Positions 1 through 8,283 of a DNA stretch of 64,000 nucleotides are shown one piece after another; the first letter of the stretch is position 1; every line of letters begins with the position of its first letter. The stretch spans positions 1,862,501 through 1,926,500 of the forward strand of contig NZ_JAUTAE010000001.1 in NCBI RefSeq assembly GCF_030818415.1, given 5' to 3'. This DNA comes from Sphingomonas sp. SORGH_AS_0950. Lineage in GTDB: Bacteria > Pseudomonadota > Alphaproteobacteria > Sphingomonadales > Sphingomonadaceae. A model generated the notes under the pieces. That model saw only the letters and a list, made by a program, of their open reading frames with translations. It did no database searches and had not been told where the DNA came from. Both the position numbers and the translations under genes were made by a program.

Positions 1-84
1 GTTCAGGTCCATCGATCATGACAATTCGTGAACGGCGGCTTTGTTCAAGCGGAATCTTTCCCAAGCGTAACGAAACCACCCATT

Positions 85-103
85 GCTCCCCTGCAAGGGG
101 AGC
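85..103 (-). terminator. Hairpin downstream of the RND gene
   Basis: Perfect inverted repeat, GCTCCCCT and AGGGGAGC around a 3-nt loop, 11 nt beyond the stop of the efflux gene. No T-run follows on the minus strand. It matches one arm of repeat family A and may be a repeat remnant that works as a transcript end. Confidence 0.4.
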
Positions 104-114
104 AATTCACCGCG

Positions 115-3100
115 TCACTCCGCCGGATCATAGCCCAGCTTGCCGGTCGCGGGCGGCAGCGCGGGGCCGCCCGCTGGCCCCTCGATCACCGGCCCGCCCC
201 GCTCGTCGCCCGGGGTGTAGGTCAACAGGCGCCGGCCAAGACGCGGCCCGATCCAGCGCTCTGCCCCCACCGCCAGGCTGAACGCCGCGGGCACGATCAA
301 CAGGGTCAGGATGGTCGACAGGGCCAGCCCGCCGATCACCGTCACGCCCATCGGGCTGCGCCACGATCCGTCGCCGCCCAGCGACAGCGCGGTCGGGACC
401 ATGCCCGCGACCATCGCCACCGTGGTCATGACGATCGGCTGAGCGCGCTTGTGGCCCGCATCCAGCACCGCCTCGCGGATCGGCACGCCCTTGGCGATCT
501 CCTCCAGCGCGAAGTCGATCAGCAGGATCGAGTTCTTCGCGACGATGCCGAGCAGCATCAGCAGGCCGATATAGACCGGCAGCGACAGCGGATTGCCGGT
601 GAAGTACAGCGCCAGCAACCCGCCCAGCGGCGCGAGCAGCAGCGAGGCCATGTTGACGAAGGGCGGCAGGAAGCGGCGATAGAGCAGCACCAGCACCGCA
701 AAGACCATGAACACCGCCGAGATGATGGCCGTGAAGAAATTGGTCATCATCTCGTTTTGCATCTTGGCCTGGCCCAGCACCATCTCGCTGACCCCCATGG
801 GCAGGCTCTTCATGATGGGCAGGTCATGAACCTTCTTCATCGCGTCGCCGCTGATGACGCCCTTGGCCAGGTCGGCGCCGACCGTGATCTGTCGCCGCTG
901 GTTCACGCGGTCGATCTGGGTCGGCCCCGCGCCCAGGCCGATATCCGCCACGACGCTCAATGGCACCGAGCCGCCGGTCTGGGTCTGGACGGGCAGGTTC
1001 TGGATGGTCGACAGGCGGGCGCGGGCATTCTGGTCCAGCGCGACGCGGATCGGCACCTGACGGTCGGACAGCGAGAAGCGGGCCGAATTCTGGTCGATAT
1101 CGCCCAGCGTCGCGATGCGGATCGCGCTCGACAGCGCCTGCGTCGTCACGCCCAGATTGGCCGCGAGGTCGAGGCGCGGGCGGATGACGATTTCGGGCCG
1201 GTCGAGATTGCCGACGATGCGCGGCGCGACCAGGCCGGGGACGGTCCCCATCTGCTCGACGATCTTGTTGGCGGTATCGCGCAGCACCGCCGGATCGTCG
1301 CCGCCCAGCGTGATGGTCAGGTCGCGGCCGCTCGATCCCCAGCCGAACTGCGACTGGAAGGACACGCGCGCATCGGGGATCGCCGCCAGCTCGGGCGCCA
1401 GCGACCGCTCGAAGTCGGTGCTCTTCATCGAGCGATCCTCCTTCAGCGTCGCGACCACGCGGCCATTGCCGACGCTGGTGCGCGAATAGACCGATTCGAC
1501 ATCGGGCTGCTTCTTCAGGAACGCGGCGACGCGGCGGACGACCTGGTCGGTCTGGGCCAGCGTCGTGCCCGGCACCATCTCGACCTTGGCGACCGCCTGG
1601 TCATTGTCCTGCGGCGGCTGGAAGGTCTTGGGGATGACCGCGAACATCACGACGGTCAGTGCGAAGGCGGCAAAGCCGATGCCGATCACCCACAGGCGAT
1701 GGTCGCGGAACCGCCCGAAGAAGCGCCGCACGACCCCGCGCCGCACGCCGTCGGTCGGCCGGTCATAGCGCAGCGACCAGCGCAGCGTCGCCATATAGGC
1801 GTCCATCAGCCGCCCCTCGCCGTGACTGGCATGGCCCGCCGACTTCAGGAAATAGGCCGCGATCATTGGGGTGATCATGCGCGCCACCGCCAGGCTCATG
1901 AGGACCGAGACGACGACGGTCAGGCCGAAATTCTTGAAATACTGGCCCGGCACGCCCGGCATGATCGACACCGGCAGGAACACCGCGACGATCGCCATGG
2001 TGGTGCCCAGCACGGCCAGGCCGATCTCGTCCGCCGCGTCGATCGACGCCTGATAGGCGGATTTGCCCATGCGCATATGGCGCACGATATTCTCGATCTC
2101 CACGATCGCGTCGTCGACCAGCACGCCCGCCACCAGGCTGAGCGCCAGCAGCGTCATCTGGTTCAGCGTGAAGTCCAGCAGGTCCATGACCCAGAAGGTC
2201 GGGATCGCCGACAGCGGGATCGCCAGCGCCGAGATCACCGTCGCGCGCCAGTCGCGCAGGAACAGGAACACGACGATCACCGCCAGCACCGCGCCCTCGA
2301 TCATCGCATGGATGGCGCTTTCATATTGCTGCTCGGTATATTTCACGCTGTTCGAGCGGAGGACGAACTTCACCTCCGGATTGCGCTTTTCCAGCGCCTT
2401 CAGCTTCTCCACCGCGCCATTATAGACGCTGACGTCCGAGGCGCCCTTGGCGCGCTGGAAGTCGAAGCTGATGACCTGCCGCCCGTCGACCGCCGCCTGC
2501 GAGCGCCGCTCGGCATAAAGGTCGCGCACCGTCGCGATGTCGGCCAGCCGCACGGTGCGACCGCCGCGCACGTTGATCTGGCTCTGGCCCAGGTCATAGG
2601 CGTTGCGCGCATTGCCCAGCACGCGGACCGCCTGCTCGGTCCCGGCAATCTCGGCGCGGCCACCCGCCGCATTCAGGTTGGTCATGCGCAGCTGTGCGTT
2701 GACCTCGCTGGCGGTCAGCCCCTGCGCCTGGAGCTTGAGCGGGTCGAGGATCACGCGGATTTCGCGCGTCACGCCGCCGTTGCGGATGACCTTGGAAAGG
2801 CCCGGCACCGACAACAGCTCCTTGGTGACGTTGTTGTCGATATACCAGCTGAGCTGTTCGGGCGTCATGTTGGACGCGACCGCCGAATAGCTGGCTAGGT
2901 CGTTATCGGTCGAATCGACGCGGATCACCTGCGGCTCGAGGATGCCGTCGGGCAGCATCGAGCGGATCTGGGTGATCGCATCGCGCGCATCGCTGACCGC
3001 GCGGTCGATCGGCGTGCCGATGTCGAGCTGGACCAGCGTCTGCGACTGGCCCTCGGTCACGGTCGAGGTGATCTGGTCGACGCCCTGGAGGTTCCGCAAC

Positions 3101-3318
3101 GCCGCCTCGACCCGCTGGGTGACCTGCGTCTCCAGCTCGGTCGGCGCCGCACCCGGCTGGCTGACGACGACCACGACGATCGGGAAATCGATGTCGGGGT
3201 CATTGTTCACGTCCATCCGCATGAAGCTGACGATCCCCGCCAGCGTCAGCGCGACGAACAGGACGATTGGCGGAACGGGGTTCCGGATCGCCCAGGCGGA
3301 GATGTTGCGGAAACTCAT
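115..3318 (-). CDS. RND efflux pump, inner-membrane transporter (AcrB/MexB class)
   Basis: Proton-driven inner-membrane exporter of drugs or other amphiphiles. The 1067-residue length fits the HAE-1 RND family, with two repeats of a large periplasmic loop and six helices. The TM4 acid pair is visible near residue 402 (GVLVDDAIVEIENI) and the TM10 lysine near 928 (GIVAKNSILLIDFA), so the proton relay looks intact. The ATG at 3318 is chosen because the mature start MSFRNISAWAIRNPVPP is typical and the codon lies one base after the adaptor stop at 3320, indicating translational coupling. No outer-membrane channel or regulator gene is beside it, so the pump probably uses a TolC-like partner encoded elsewhere. 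The substrate cannot be told from sequence. Confidence 0.95.
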   Translation of the reverse strand: MSFRNISAWAIRNPVPPIVLFVALTLAGIVSFMRMDVNNDPDIDFPIVVVVVSQPGAAPTELETQVTQRVEAALRNLQGVDQITSTVTEGQSQTLVQLDIGTPIDRAVSDARDAITQIRSMLPDGILEPQVIRVDSTDNDLASYSAVASNMTPEQLSWYIDNNVTKELLSVPGLSKVIRNGGVTREIRVILDPLKLQAQGLTASEVNAQLRMTNLNAAGGRAEIAGTEQAVRVLGNARNAYDLGQSQINVRGGRTVRLADIATVRDLYAERRSQAAVDGRQVISFDFQRAKGASDVSVYNGAVEKLKALEKRNPEVKFVLRSNSVKYTEQQYESAIHAMIEGAVLAVIVVFLFLRDWRATVISALAIPLSAIPTFWVMDLLDFTLNQMTLLALSLVAGVLVDDAIVEIENIVRHMRMGKSAYQASIDAADEIGLAVLGTTMAIVAVFLPVSIMPGVPGQYFKNFGLTVVVSVLMSLAVARMITPMIAAYFLKSAGHASHGEGRLMDAYMATLRWSLRYDRPTDGVRRGVVRRFFGRFRDHRLWVIGIGFAAFALTVVMFAVIPKTFQPPQDNDQAVAKVEMVPGTTLAQTDQVVRRVAAFLKKQPDVESVYSRTSVGNGRVVATLKEDRSMKSTDFERSLAPELAAIPDARVSFQSQFGWGSSGRDLTITLGGDDPAVLRDTANKIVEQMGTVPGLVAPRIVGNLDRPEIVIRPRLDLAANLGVTTQALSSAIRIATLGDIDQNSARFSLSDRQVPIRVALDQNARARLSTIQNLPVQTQTGGSVPLSVVADIGLGAGPTQIDRVNQRRQITVGADLAKGVISGDAMKKVHDLPIMKSLPMGVSEMVLGQAKMQNEMMTNFFTAIISAVFMVFAVLVLLYRRFLPPFVNMASLLLAPLGGLLALYFTGNPLSLPVYIGLLMLLGIVAKNSILLIDFALEEIAKGVPIREAVLDAGHKRAQPIVMTTVAMVAGMVPTALSLGGDGSWRSPMGVTVIGGLALSTILTLLIVPAAFSLAVGAERWIGPRLGRRLLTYTPGDERGGPVIEGPAGGPALPPATGKLGYDPAE

Positions 3319-3319
3319 G

Positions 3320-4537
3320 TCACTTGGCCTCCGGGCCGCCGAGGATCGGATGGACGAGTTGGCCCGCCGCCAGGAAGCCGCCCGCCGAGCGGACCACCCG
3401 CTCATTGCCGGTCAGGCCCGAGGCGATGGTCACGCCGTCGTCGGACACCTGCCCGATCTTGATGTCGCGCCGGGCGACCTTGTTGTCCGACCCCACGATA
3501 TAGACGAAGCTGCCCTTGTCGTCGCTCTGGATCGCCGAGTCTGGCAGGACGGGGGCATGGCCCGCGCCGCCACGGATCGTCGCCGCCGCAAAGCCGCCGG
3601 GACGCAGCGCGGGGTCATAGGCCAGCGCGATACGCGCCACGCCCTGCCGCGTCTGCGGATCGATGACCGGCGACACCTGCCACACCTCGCCCTTGAAGGT
3701 CTTGTCGCCGCCGACCGGGGTGACGGTGGCGGGCGCCCCGACGGTCAGGCCGACCAGATCGGCCTCCGCCAGCTGTGCGCGCAGCTCCATCTGGCCGCCC
3801 ATCGCCATGCGGAAGAGGACGCCCGAGCCCGAGCTGACGATCTGGCCGGGCTCGGCGGCGCGGGTCAGGATCAGCCCTTCGGCGGGCGCACGGATGTCGA
3901 GGCGGCCGTTGCGCGCCTGCGCTTCCCGGAACGTCGCCTGCGCGGCGCGGACGCGCGCGGCGGCGGCGTCGCGGGTGGCGGCGCGGCGCTGGAGATCGGC
4001 CTTGGAGATGAAGCCGCGATCGACCAGCTGCTGCGCACGGTCCAGCTCGGCCTGCGCGATCTGCTGATCAGACTGGGCGACCGCGACCTGCGCGTTGAGC
4101 GCCGAGGCGGTCTGGGTCTGGACCGAACGATCGACGGTCGCCAGCACCTGGCCTGCGCGGACCCACTGGCCCGGTTCGACCAGGACGCGGGTGATCATGC
4201 CCCCCTCGCCCGCGACGCCGACCGGCATCTCGCGACGCGCGGCCAGCGTGCCGGTGGCCGAGACCACCCGGCTGACCGCCTGCTGCCCCGGCACGACGAC
4301 GGTGATGTTGGGCACCTGCGTCCCCGCACCGGCGGCGGAGGCCGCCTCATGCTTCTTGCCGCCGAGCATGTACCAGCCGCCCAGCGCCAGCACGATCACC
4401 ACCAGGGCGATGGCGATCCAGCGCCCACGCCGCGCGGGCGCCGGTCCCTCCAGCCCCAGGTGCCGGCCGCCACCGATCGCCCCCGTCTCGTAATTCATGT
4501 TCGTCACCGATCCCCGATCCGCATCCTTCGTGCGCAT
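3320..4537 (-). CDS. RND efflux periplasmic adaptor (HlyD/MFP family)
   Basis: Membrane-fusion protein linking the RND pump to an outer-membrane channel. It has 405 residues: a cytosolic N-terminus, one membrane anchor around residues 40-58, a lipoyl/barrel-sandwich half (VEPGQWVRAGQVLATVD), an alpha-helical hairpin near 130-200, and beta-barrel domains after it. It is anchored by a membrane helix and has no lipobox. The ATG at 4537 is preferred over the GTG at 4543 because an AAGGG sits 5 nt upstream. It is first gene of a two-gene operon with the pump, one base apart. A palindrome just upstream (4568-4587) may be the operator. Confidence 0.93.
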   Translation of the reverse strand: MRTKDADRGSVTNMNYETGAIGGGRHLGLEGPAPARRGRWIAIALVVIVLALGGWYMLGGKKHEAASAAGAGTQVPNITVVVPGQQAVSRVVSATGTLAARREMPVGVAGEGGMITRVLVEPGQWVRAGQVLATVDRSVQTQTASALNAQVAVAQSDQQIAQAELDRAQQLVDRGFISKADLQRRAATRDAAAARVRAAQATFREAQARNGRLDIRAPAEGLILTRAAEPGQIVSSGSGVLFRMAMGGQMELRAQLAEADLVGLTVGAPATVTPVGGDKTFKGEVWQVSPVIDPQTRQGVARIALAYDPALRPGGFAAATIRGGAGHAPVLPDSAIQSDDKGSFVYIVGSDNKVARRDIKIGQVSDDGVTIASGLTGNERVVRSAGGFLAAGQLVHPILGGPEAK

Positions 4538-4567
4538 TTTCACCCTTGGGATGCGCCATGACCCGCT

Positions 4568-4587
4568 GTGTTATAGAAATATAGCAC
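4568..4587. promoter_or_regulatory. Palindrome upstream of the efflux operon, candidate operator
   Basis: GTGyTATA-N4-TATArCAC, an imperfect inverted repeat with 8 of 10 positions symmetric, 31 bp upstream of the adaptor start. TetR-type repressors of RND operons often bind such sites. No regulator gene is adjacent, so the binding protein is unknown. Confidence 0.4.
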
Positions 4588-4716
4588 CATGCTCAAGCGT
4601 CTTTGCGCGATACTGGATCAAGATGGCTCAAGAATGATTCCGGCGCGTTCATCGCACGTTTTGCCGAGCTTCGCCAAAGCTTTGCCAGCTTCAACCTGCA
4701 TCAACGGGAGATGATG

Positions 4717-5457
4717 ATGAACAAAATTCTGCTTGCCGCCGCACTGGCGCCCGCCGCGCTGATTCCGGGGGCCGCCTGGGCCCAGAGCGCGTCCGCGCCG
4801 ACCACGGTCGAGCCGCTGGTCCCGGCGGCGGGTGCGGTCCTCGACGTCTCGGCCGAGGGGCGGACGAGCCGCGTCCCCGACCTGGCGACGATCCGCGCGG
4901 GCGTGGTCAGCCAGGGCGCGACCGCCGCCGCCGCGCTGTCCGACAATGCGCAGCGCATGGCGCGCGTGCTGGCGGCGGTGAAGCGCGCCGGGGTCGCCGA
5001 TCGCGACATCCAGACCGCGACCGTGCAGTTGCAGCCGCAATATCGCTATGGCGAGAATGTCCCGCCGACCATCACCGGCTATCAGGCGACCAACACGCTC
5101 AGCATCCGCTTCCGCGACATTGCCAAATCGGGCAGCGTCCTCGACGCGCTGGTTGCGCAGGGCGCCAACCAGATTGACGGACCCAATCTGTCGATCGACA
5201 ATCCCGATGCCGCGCTGAACGAGGCGCGCACCGATGCCATCCAGAAAGCCCGTGCGCGTGCCGAGCTTTATGCCAAGGCGGCGGGGCTGCGCGTCGCGCG
5301 GATCGTGTCGATCACCGAAAATGGCCAGGATGCGGGCGGCCCCGAGCGTCCGATGATGATGCAGGCGATGGCGCGCGACGCGGTGGCCAAGACCAGCATC
5401 GCCCCCGGCGAGCGCGACGTGACGGTCAATGTCTCGGTCCGCTTCCTGCTGAACTGA
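4717..5457 (+). CDS. SIMPL domain protein (DUF541), exported
   Basis: Periplasmic or outer-membrane-associated protein of the SIMPL/DUF541 family (relatives of BP26 and YggE). The 246 residues start with a signal peptide that ends near AAWA-QS, followed by one SIMPL domain (VSAEGRTSRVPDLATIRAGV through the C-terminal VNVSVRFLL). Three ATG codons stand in tandem at 4711, 4714 and 4717. The last is chosen because GGGAG ends at 4710 and gives a 6-nt spacer. Family members are linked to oxidative-stress tolerance, but the biochemical role is not established. It is transcribed alone and followed by a strong terminator. Confidence 0.9.
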   Translation: MNKILLAAALAPAALIPGAAWAQSASAPTTVEPLVPAAGAVLDVSAEGRTSRVPDLATIRAGVVSQGATAAAALSDNAQRMARVLAAVKRAGVADRDIQTATVQLQPQYRYGENVPPTITGYQATNTLSIRFRDIAKSGSVLDALVAQGANQIDGPNLSIDNPDAALNEARTDAIQKARARAELYAKAAGLRVARIVSITENGQDAGGPERPMMMQAMARDAVAKTSIAPGERDVTVNVSVRFLLN

Positions 5458-5463
5458 ACGGAC

Positions 5464-5496
5464 GACGCCCCCATGGCCGATCGGCTTGGGGGCGTC
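5464..5496 (+). terminator. Terminator after the SIMPL gene
   Basis: Perfect 9-bp stem GACGCCCCC/GGGGGCGTC with a 15-nt loop, starting 6 nt after the stop codon. The downstream T-tract is weak. Confidence 0.7.
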
Positions 5497-5540
5497 GCTC
5501 ATTTCGCCGGAACGATCCCGGCGGCAAAAAACATATCTGA

Positions 5541-5573
5541 TACGAGAAAGGCCGCCCGGTCGCCCGGACGGCC
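5541..5573 (-). terminator. Terminator after glsB-like gene
   Basis: Read on the minus strand, a GGCCGTCC...GGGCGGCC hairpin is followed by TTTCTCGT. It lies about 30 bp after the stop of the small stress membrane protein. Confidence 0.7.
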
Positions 5574-5604
5574 CATTCGTTCGTTCGCCCTGTGTCGGGA
5601 GCGA

Positions 5605-5862
5605 TTAACGCACCCGGCCGCGACGAACCAGGTTCACGATCGCCAGCAGGACGACAGCGCCCAGCAGCGAAACCAGGAACGACGTCAGCGTCAGTCCGGC
5701 ATTGTTGATCGAACCGCCCGCAAAGATCAGGCCGCCGATGAACGCACCGACCACACCGACGACGATGTTCAGGAAGATGCCCTGCTGGGCATCGGTACGC
5801 ATGATGATGCTAGCCAGCCAGCCGATGACACCACCGACGATAAGCCACAGGATAATACCCAT
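5605..5862 (-). CDS. GlsB/YeaQ/YmgE family stress membrane protein
   Basis: Small integral membrane protein (85 residues, transglycosylase-associated protein family) with three predicted helices: residues 3-20, about 27-47 and about 57-77. The family signature is visible in the N-terminal GIILWLIVGGVIGWLAS and the central glycine-rich GVVGAFIGGLIF. Members are induced by general stress in many bacteria, but their molecular function is unknown. GGAGGG lies about 7 nt upstream of the ATG. An EcfG-like promoter motif 44 bp further upstream agrees with a general stress response role. Confidence 0.88.
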   Translation of the reverse strand: MGIILWLIVGGVIGWLASIIMRTDAQQGIFLNIVVGVVGAFIGGLIFAGGSINNAGLTLTSFLVSLLGAVVLLAIVNLVRRGRVR

Positions 5863-5905
5863 TGTCTTTCCCTCCGTTGGGCCCGCAAGCGGGACACGGG
5901 GTTTA

Positions 5906-5931
5906 GACGTGCGAATGGCGTTACTTGTTCC
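5906..5931 (-). promoter_or_regulatory. EcfG-like (general stress sigma) promoter for the glsB-like gene
   Basis: On the minus strand the sequence reads GGAAC-N17-CGTC, against the alphaproteobacterial EcfG consensus GGAAC-N16/17-CGTT (one mismatch). The predicted start site gives a leader of about 35-40 nt before the ATG at 5862. Confidence 0.45.
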
Positions 5932-5968
5932 GTACCCGTATCATCAACTCGACGCAAAAATCGATTTG

Positions 5969-6271
5969 TCAATATTTCTGCTGGCGCTCGTAAAGGGTGC
6001 GATAATGCTGGATGCGGGTCACGCGCAGGCCCGGCATGCCCGACCGGTCGATCGCGCGCTGCCATCCCGCAAATTCCTCGACCGACAGGCCATAGCGGTC
6101 GCACACCTCGTCGACCGACAGCAATCCGCCGTTGACGGCCGCCACCACCTCCGCCTTGCGGCGGACCACCCAGCGGGTCGTGCTGGCCGGCGGCAAGGTT
6201 TCGAGCGTCAGCGGTTCGCCGAGCGGCCCGATTACCTTGGCAGGGCGGATCTTCTGGTTCTCGATCATCAT
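5969..6271 (-). CDS. sciP: SciP-type CtrA inhibitor (DUF1153 helix-turn-helix protein)
   Basis: Cell-cycle regulator. In Caulobacter SciP binds DNA-bound CtrA and blocks its activation of transcription. The 100 residues carry the DUF1153 core: VIGPLGEPLTLETLPP, then RWVVRRKAEVVAAVNGGLLS, and VDEVCDRYGLSVEEFAGWQRAID as the helix-turn-helix. A second ATG is three bases downstream of the first; GAGG lies 4 nt before the first. It is monocistronic here. Its presence implies a CtrA network elsewhere in the genome. The assignment rests on close motif identity with the Caulobacter family. Confidence 0.88.
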   Translation of the reverse strand: MMIENQKIRPAKVIGPLGEPLTLETLPPASTTRWVVRRKAEVVAAVNGGLLSVDEVCDRYGLSVEEFAGWQRAIDRSGMPGLRVTRIQHYRTLYERQQKY

Positions 6272-6364
6272 GCAACCTCGTCGGGGCTCCCTACCCCATA
6301 TCGTCTACCAGGGAATGGGTAACACAGGCCGTTGAACACGGCTTAAAACCAACCGGTTAATTCT

Positions 6365-6604
6365 TCATTTACCCTGACTCCATTCGGCAAGAGCCCGTGC
6401 CATCGCCCCGTTGAACGCCCCATCCAGCGGGGCGAACAGCGCGGGATCGACCGGCTCGCGGGTAAAGCCCGCCTGCACTGCGGCCGTATGACTGGCCGCC
6501 TGCCGCGCGGTCGCGCCGACCATCAGCACCGCCAGATCGGGCGGCAACACCGTCAGTTCGGTATCCCGATCGAATCTGTTGAAGCTGAGATCCAAAAGCG
6601 CCAT
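6365..6604 (-). CDS. Hypothetical protein, 79 residues
   Basis: I do not recognise this protein. It is an intact 79-residue frame with ordinary composition (MALLDLSFNRFDRDTELTVL at the start, a hydrophobic LPPDLAVLMVGATA stretch near residue 20). It has no signal peptide, no membrane helix of full length and no cysteine motif. GGAGGG lies 18 nt upstream of the ATG, which is too far for a normal ribosome site. It sits between sciP and the divergent mnmA. A second frame of the same length overlaps it; this one is preferred because its composition is more protein-like. Confidence 0.5.
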   Translation of the reverse strand: MALLDLSFNRFDRDTELTVLPPDLAVLMVGATARQAASHTAAVQAGFTREPVDPALFAPLDGAFNGAMARALAEWSQGK

Positions 6605-6759
6605 CCATATTGTGGGTCGGCCCTCCTGTTACTGGACGGGTATGAAAGCCGGGTAAAGGCCCATCGCATTGGCCCCGTTTTTCAGGCCGCTGTCACCCCT
6701 TTCTCCATCGGCCGCCCCGATTTTTTGCATGCCCGGCCGGAAAGGCGTATGGGAGCGCG

Positions 6760-7866
6760 ATGGAGCAGATGGTGGATTTCCAGCTTGGGGGCGATCCCCG
6801 GGCGCGTCGGATCGTGGTGGCGATGTCGGGCGGGGTCGACAGTTCGGTCGTCGCCGCGCTGGCCCATGCCACGGGGGCCGAGACGATCGGCGTCACCCTC
6901 CAGCTCTACGATCATGGCGAGGCGGTCGGCCGCGCCGGGGCCTGTTGCGCGGGCCGCGACATCCGCGACGCGCGCGCGGTGTGCGACCGGCTGGGCATCG
7001 CGCATTACGTCTTCGACCATGAGAACAGCTTCCGCACCCAGGTGGTCGATCGCTTCGCCGACGAATATCTGGCCGGGCGCACCCCGATCCCTTGCGTCCA
7101 GTGCAATATGGGGCCGAAATTCACCGACCTGCTCGCCCTCGCGCGCGATCTGGGCGCCGACTGCCTGGCGACCGGCCATTATGTCCGCCGGGTCGAAGGC
7201 GCGAGCGGCGCGGAGCTGCATCGCGGGGCCGATCCGGCGCGCGACCAGAGCTATTTCCTGTTCGCCACCACCCAGGCGCAGCTGGATTTCCTGCGCTTCC
7301 CGCTCGGCGCGCTGCCCAAGTCGCGGGTGCGCGAGCTCGCGGCCGAACTGGGCCTCGGCGTCGCGGCCAAGCCCGACAGCCAGGATATCTGCTTCGTCCC
7401 CGACGGCGATTATGCGGGCCTGGTCCGCAAGCTGCGCCCCGAGGCCGATACGCGCGGCGACATCGTCGACCTGTCGGGCACCAAGCTGGGCGAGCATCGC
7501 GGCCTGATCCACTATACGGTCGGCCAGCGGCGCGGGCTGGAGATCGGCGGCAGCCCCGAGCCGCTCTATGTCGTCCGGCTGGAGCCCGACACCCGGCGCG
7601 TCGTCGTCGGCCCGCGCGCGGCGCTGGCGGTGGAGGCGGCGCGGCTCAGCGCGATGAACATCCTCGGCCCGCTCGACGGCCCGCTCTTCGCCAAGGTCCG
7701 CTCGATGGCCAAGCCGGTGCCCGCGCGCATGGTCGGCGACCGGCTGGTCTTCGACGCGCCCGAATATGGCGTGTCGCCGGGCCAGGCCGCGGTGCTGTAC
7801 GACGGCGACCGGGTGCTCGGCGGCGGCTGGATCGCCGAGACCGAGGCGGCACGCATCGCCGCCTGA
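6760..7866 (+). CDS. mnmA: tRNA 2-thiouridine(34) synthase MnmA
   Basis: Cytosolic enzyme that activates U34 of tRNA-Lys, -Glu and -Gln with ATP and replaces O2 with sulfur from a persulfide carrier. The 368 residues match the family length. The PP-loop AMSGGVDSS is at about residues 23-31, a cysteine region IPCVQCN near 110-116 and the second catalytic cysteine in [10 protein letters not shown] near 210. The C-terminal beta-barrel ([10 protein letters not shown] onward) is complete. The ATG at 6760 has GGGAG 4 nt upstream; an in-frame ATG at 6769 is an alternative. The UVR-motif gene follows after 15 bases. Confidence 0.96.
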   Translation: MEQMVDFQLGGDPRARRIVVAMSGGVDSSVVAALAHATGAETIGVTLQLYDHGEAVGRAGACCAGRDIRDARAVCDRLGIAHYVFDHENSFRTQVVDRFADEYLAGRTPIPCVQCNMGPKFTDLLALARDLGADCLATGHYVRRVEGASGAELHRGADPARDQSYFLFATTQAQLDFLRFPLGALPKSRVRELAAELGLGVAAKPDSQDICFVPDGDYAGLVRKLRPEADTRGDIVDLSGTKLGEHRGLIHYTVGQRRGLEIGGSPEPLYVVRLEPDTRRVVVGPRAALAVEAARLSAMNILGPLDGPLFAKVRSMAKPVPARMVGDRLVFDAPEYGVSPGQAAVLYDGDRVLGGGWIAETEAARIAA

Positions 7867-7881
7867 CGCGTTTATCGGGTC

Positions 7882-8154
7882 ATGACCGGGCCAAGCATCG
7901 AAGACCTCCGCCGCCAGATGGACGCCGCCGCCGAACGCCTCGACTTCGAAGAGGCGCGGGCGCTTCGCGACCGGATCAACCTGCTGCGCGGCGGGGCGGA
8001 GGATATCAGCGTCGACACCAGCGGCCTGACCCGCCAGCAACCCGGCGCGATGGGCCTGGGCACCAGCCAGTCCCGCCCCGAACGCCCCAAAGACTGGGTG
8101 CCGCCCAAAAAGCCCGACCCGATGACCAAAGGACGCGGGCGGCGACAGGGTTGA
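7882..8154 (+). CDS. UvrB/UvrC-motif protein, 90 residues
   Basis: Small protein with one UVR motif at residues 5-36 (SIEDLRRQMDAAAERLDFEE...LRDRINLLR), the helical hairpin that UvrB and UvrC use to bind each other. The rest (residues 40-90) is proline- and lysine-rich and probably disordered, ending in KGRGRRQG. It has no nuclease or ATPase domain, so it could act as an adaptor or competitor for Uvr proteins; that is inference. It lies 15 bases after mnmA and 129 bases before the SOS-controlled radical SAM gene. The ATG at 7882 has only a weak ribosome site. Confidence 0.75.
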   Translation: MTGPSIEDLRRQMDAAAERLDFEEARALRDRINLLRGGAEDISVDTSGLTRQQPGAMGLGTSQSRPERPKDWVPPKKPDPMTKGRGRRQG

Positions 8155-8248
8155 GGGCTGGCGGGGCGGACCATCTCCAGCCTGCCCGACATCCGCCTTC
8201 CCTCAATCCGTCAAACCGGCCGCAAGCCACGGGATCGCCCGGTTCCGC

Positions 8249-8281
8249 TTGTCGCGCCGCACGGGCGAACATATATCGAAC
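8249..8281 (+). promoter_or_regulatory. SOS (LexA) box within a predicted leaderless promoter
   Basis: GAAC-ATATATC-GAAC at 8267-8281 is an exact match to the alphaproteobacterial LexA site GAAC-N7-GAAC (GTTC-N7-GTTC on the other strand). It overlaps a possible -10 TATATC (8272-8277) spaced 17 nt from a -35 TTGTCG (8249-8254). A start site 6-7 nt after the -10 falls on the ATG at 8284, so the mRNA would be leaderless. No ribosome site is present. Confidence 0.7.
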
Positions 8282-8283
8282 AC

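Noticed and set aside
28..2898. Long open frame of 956 codons on the plus strand opposite the efflux pump
   Set aside because: It mirrors the minus-strand pump gene, is rich in Arg, His and Asp, and has no family motif. High GC produces such antisense frames.
6343..6360. TTAA...TTAA near sciP as a CtrA site
   Set aside because: The spacer is 10 instead of 7, and no start fits it well.
6369..6608. Alternative 79-codon frame overlapping the hypothetical gene
   Set aside because: Gly/Arg/Ser-rich composition typical of shadow frames; the other frame looks more protein-like.
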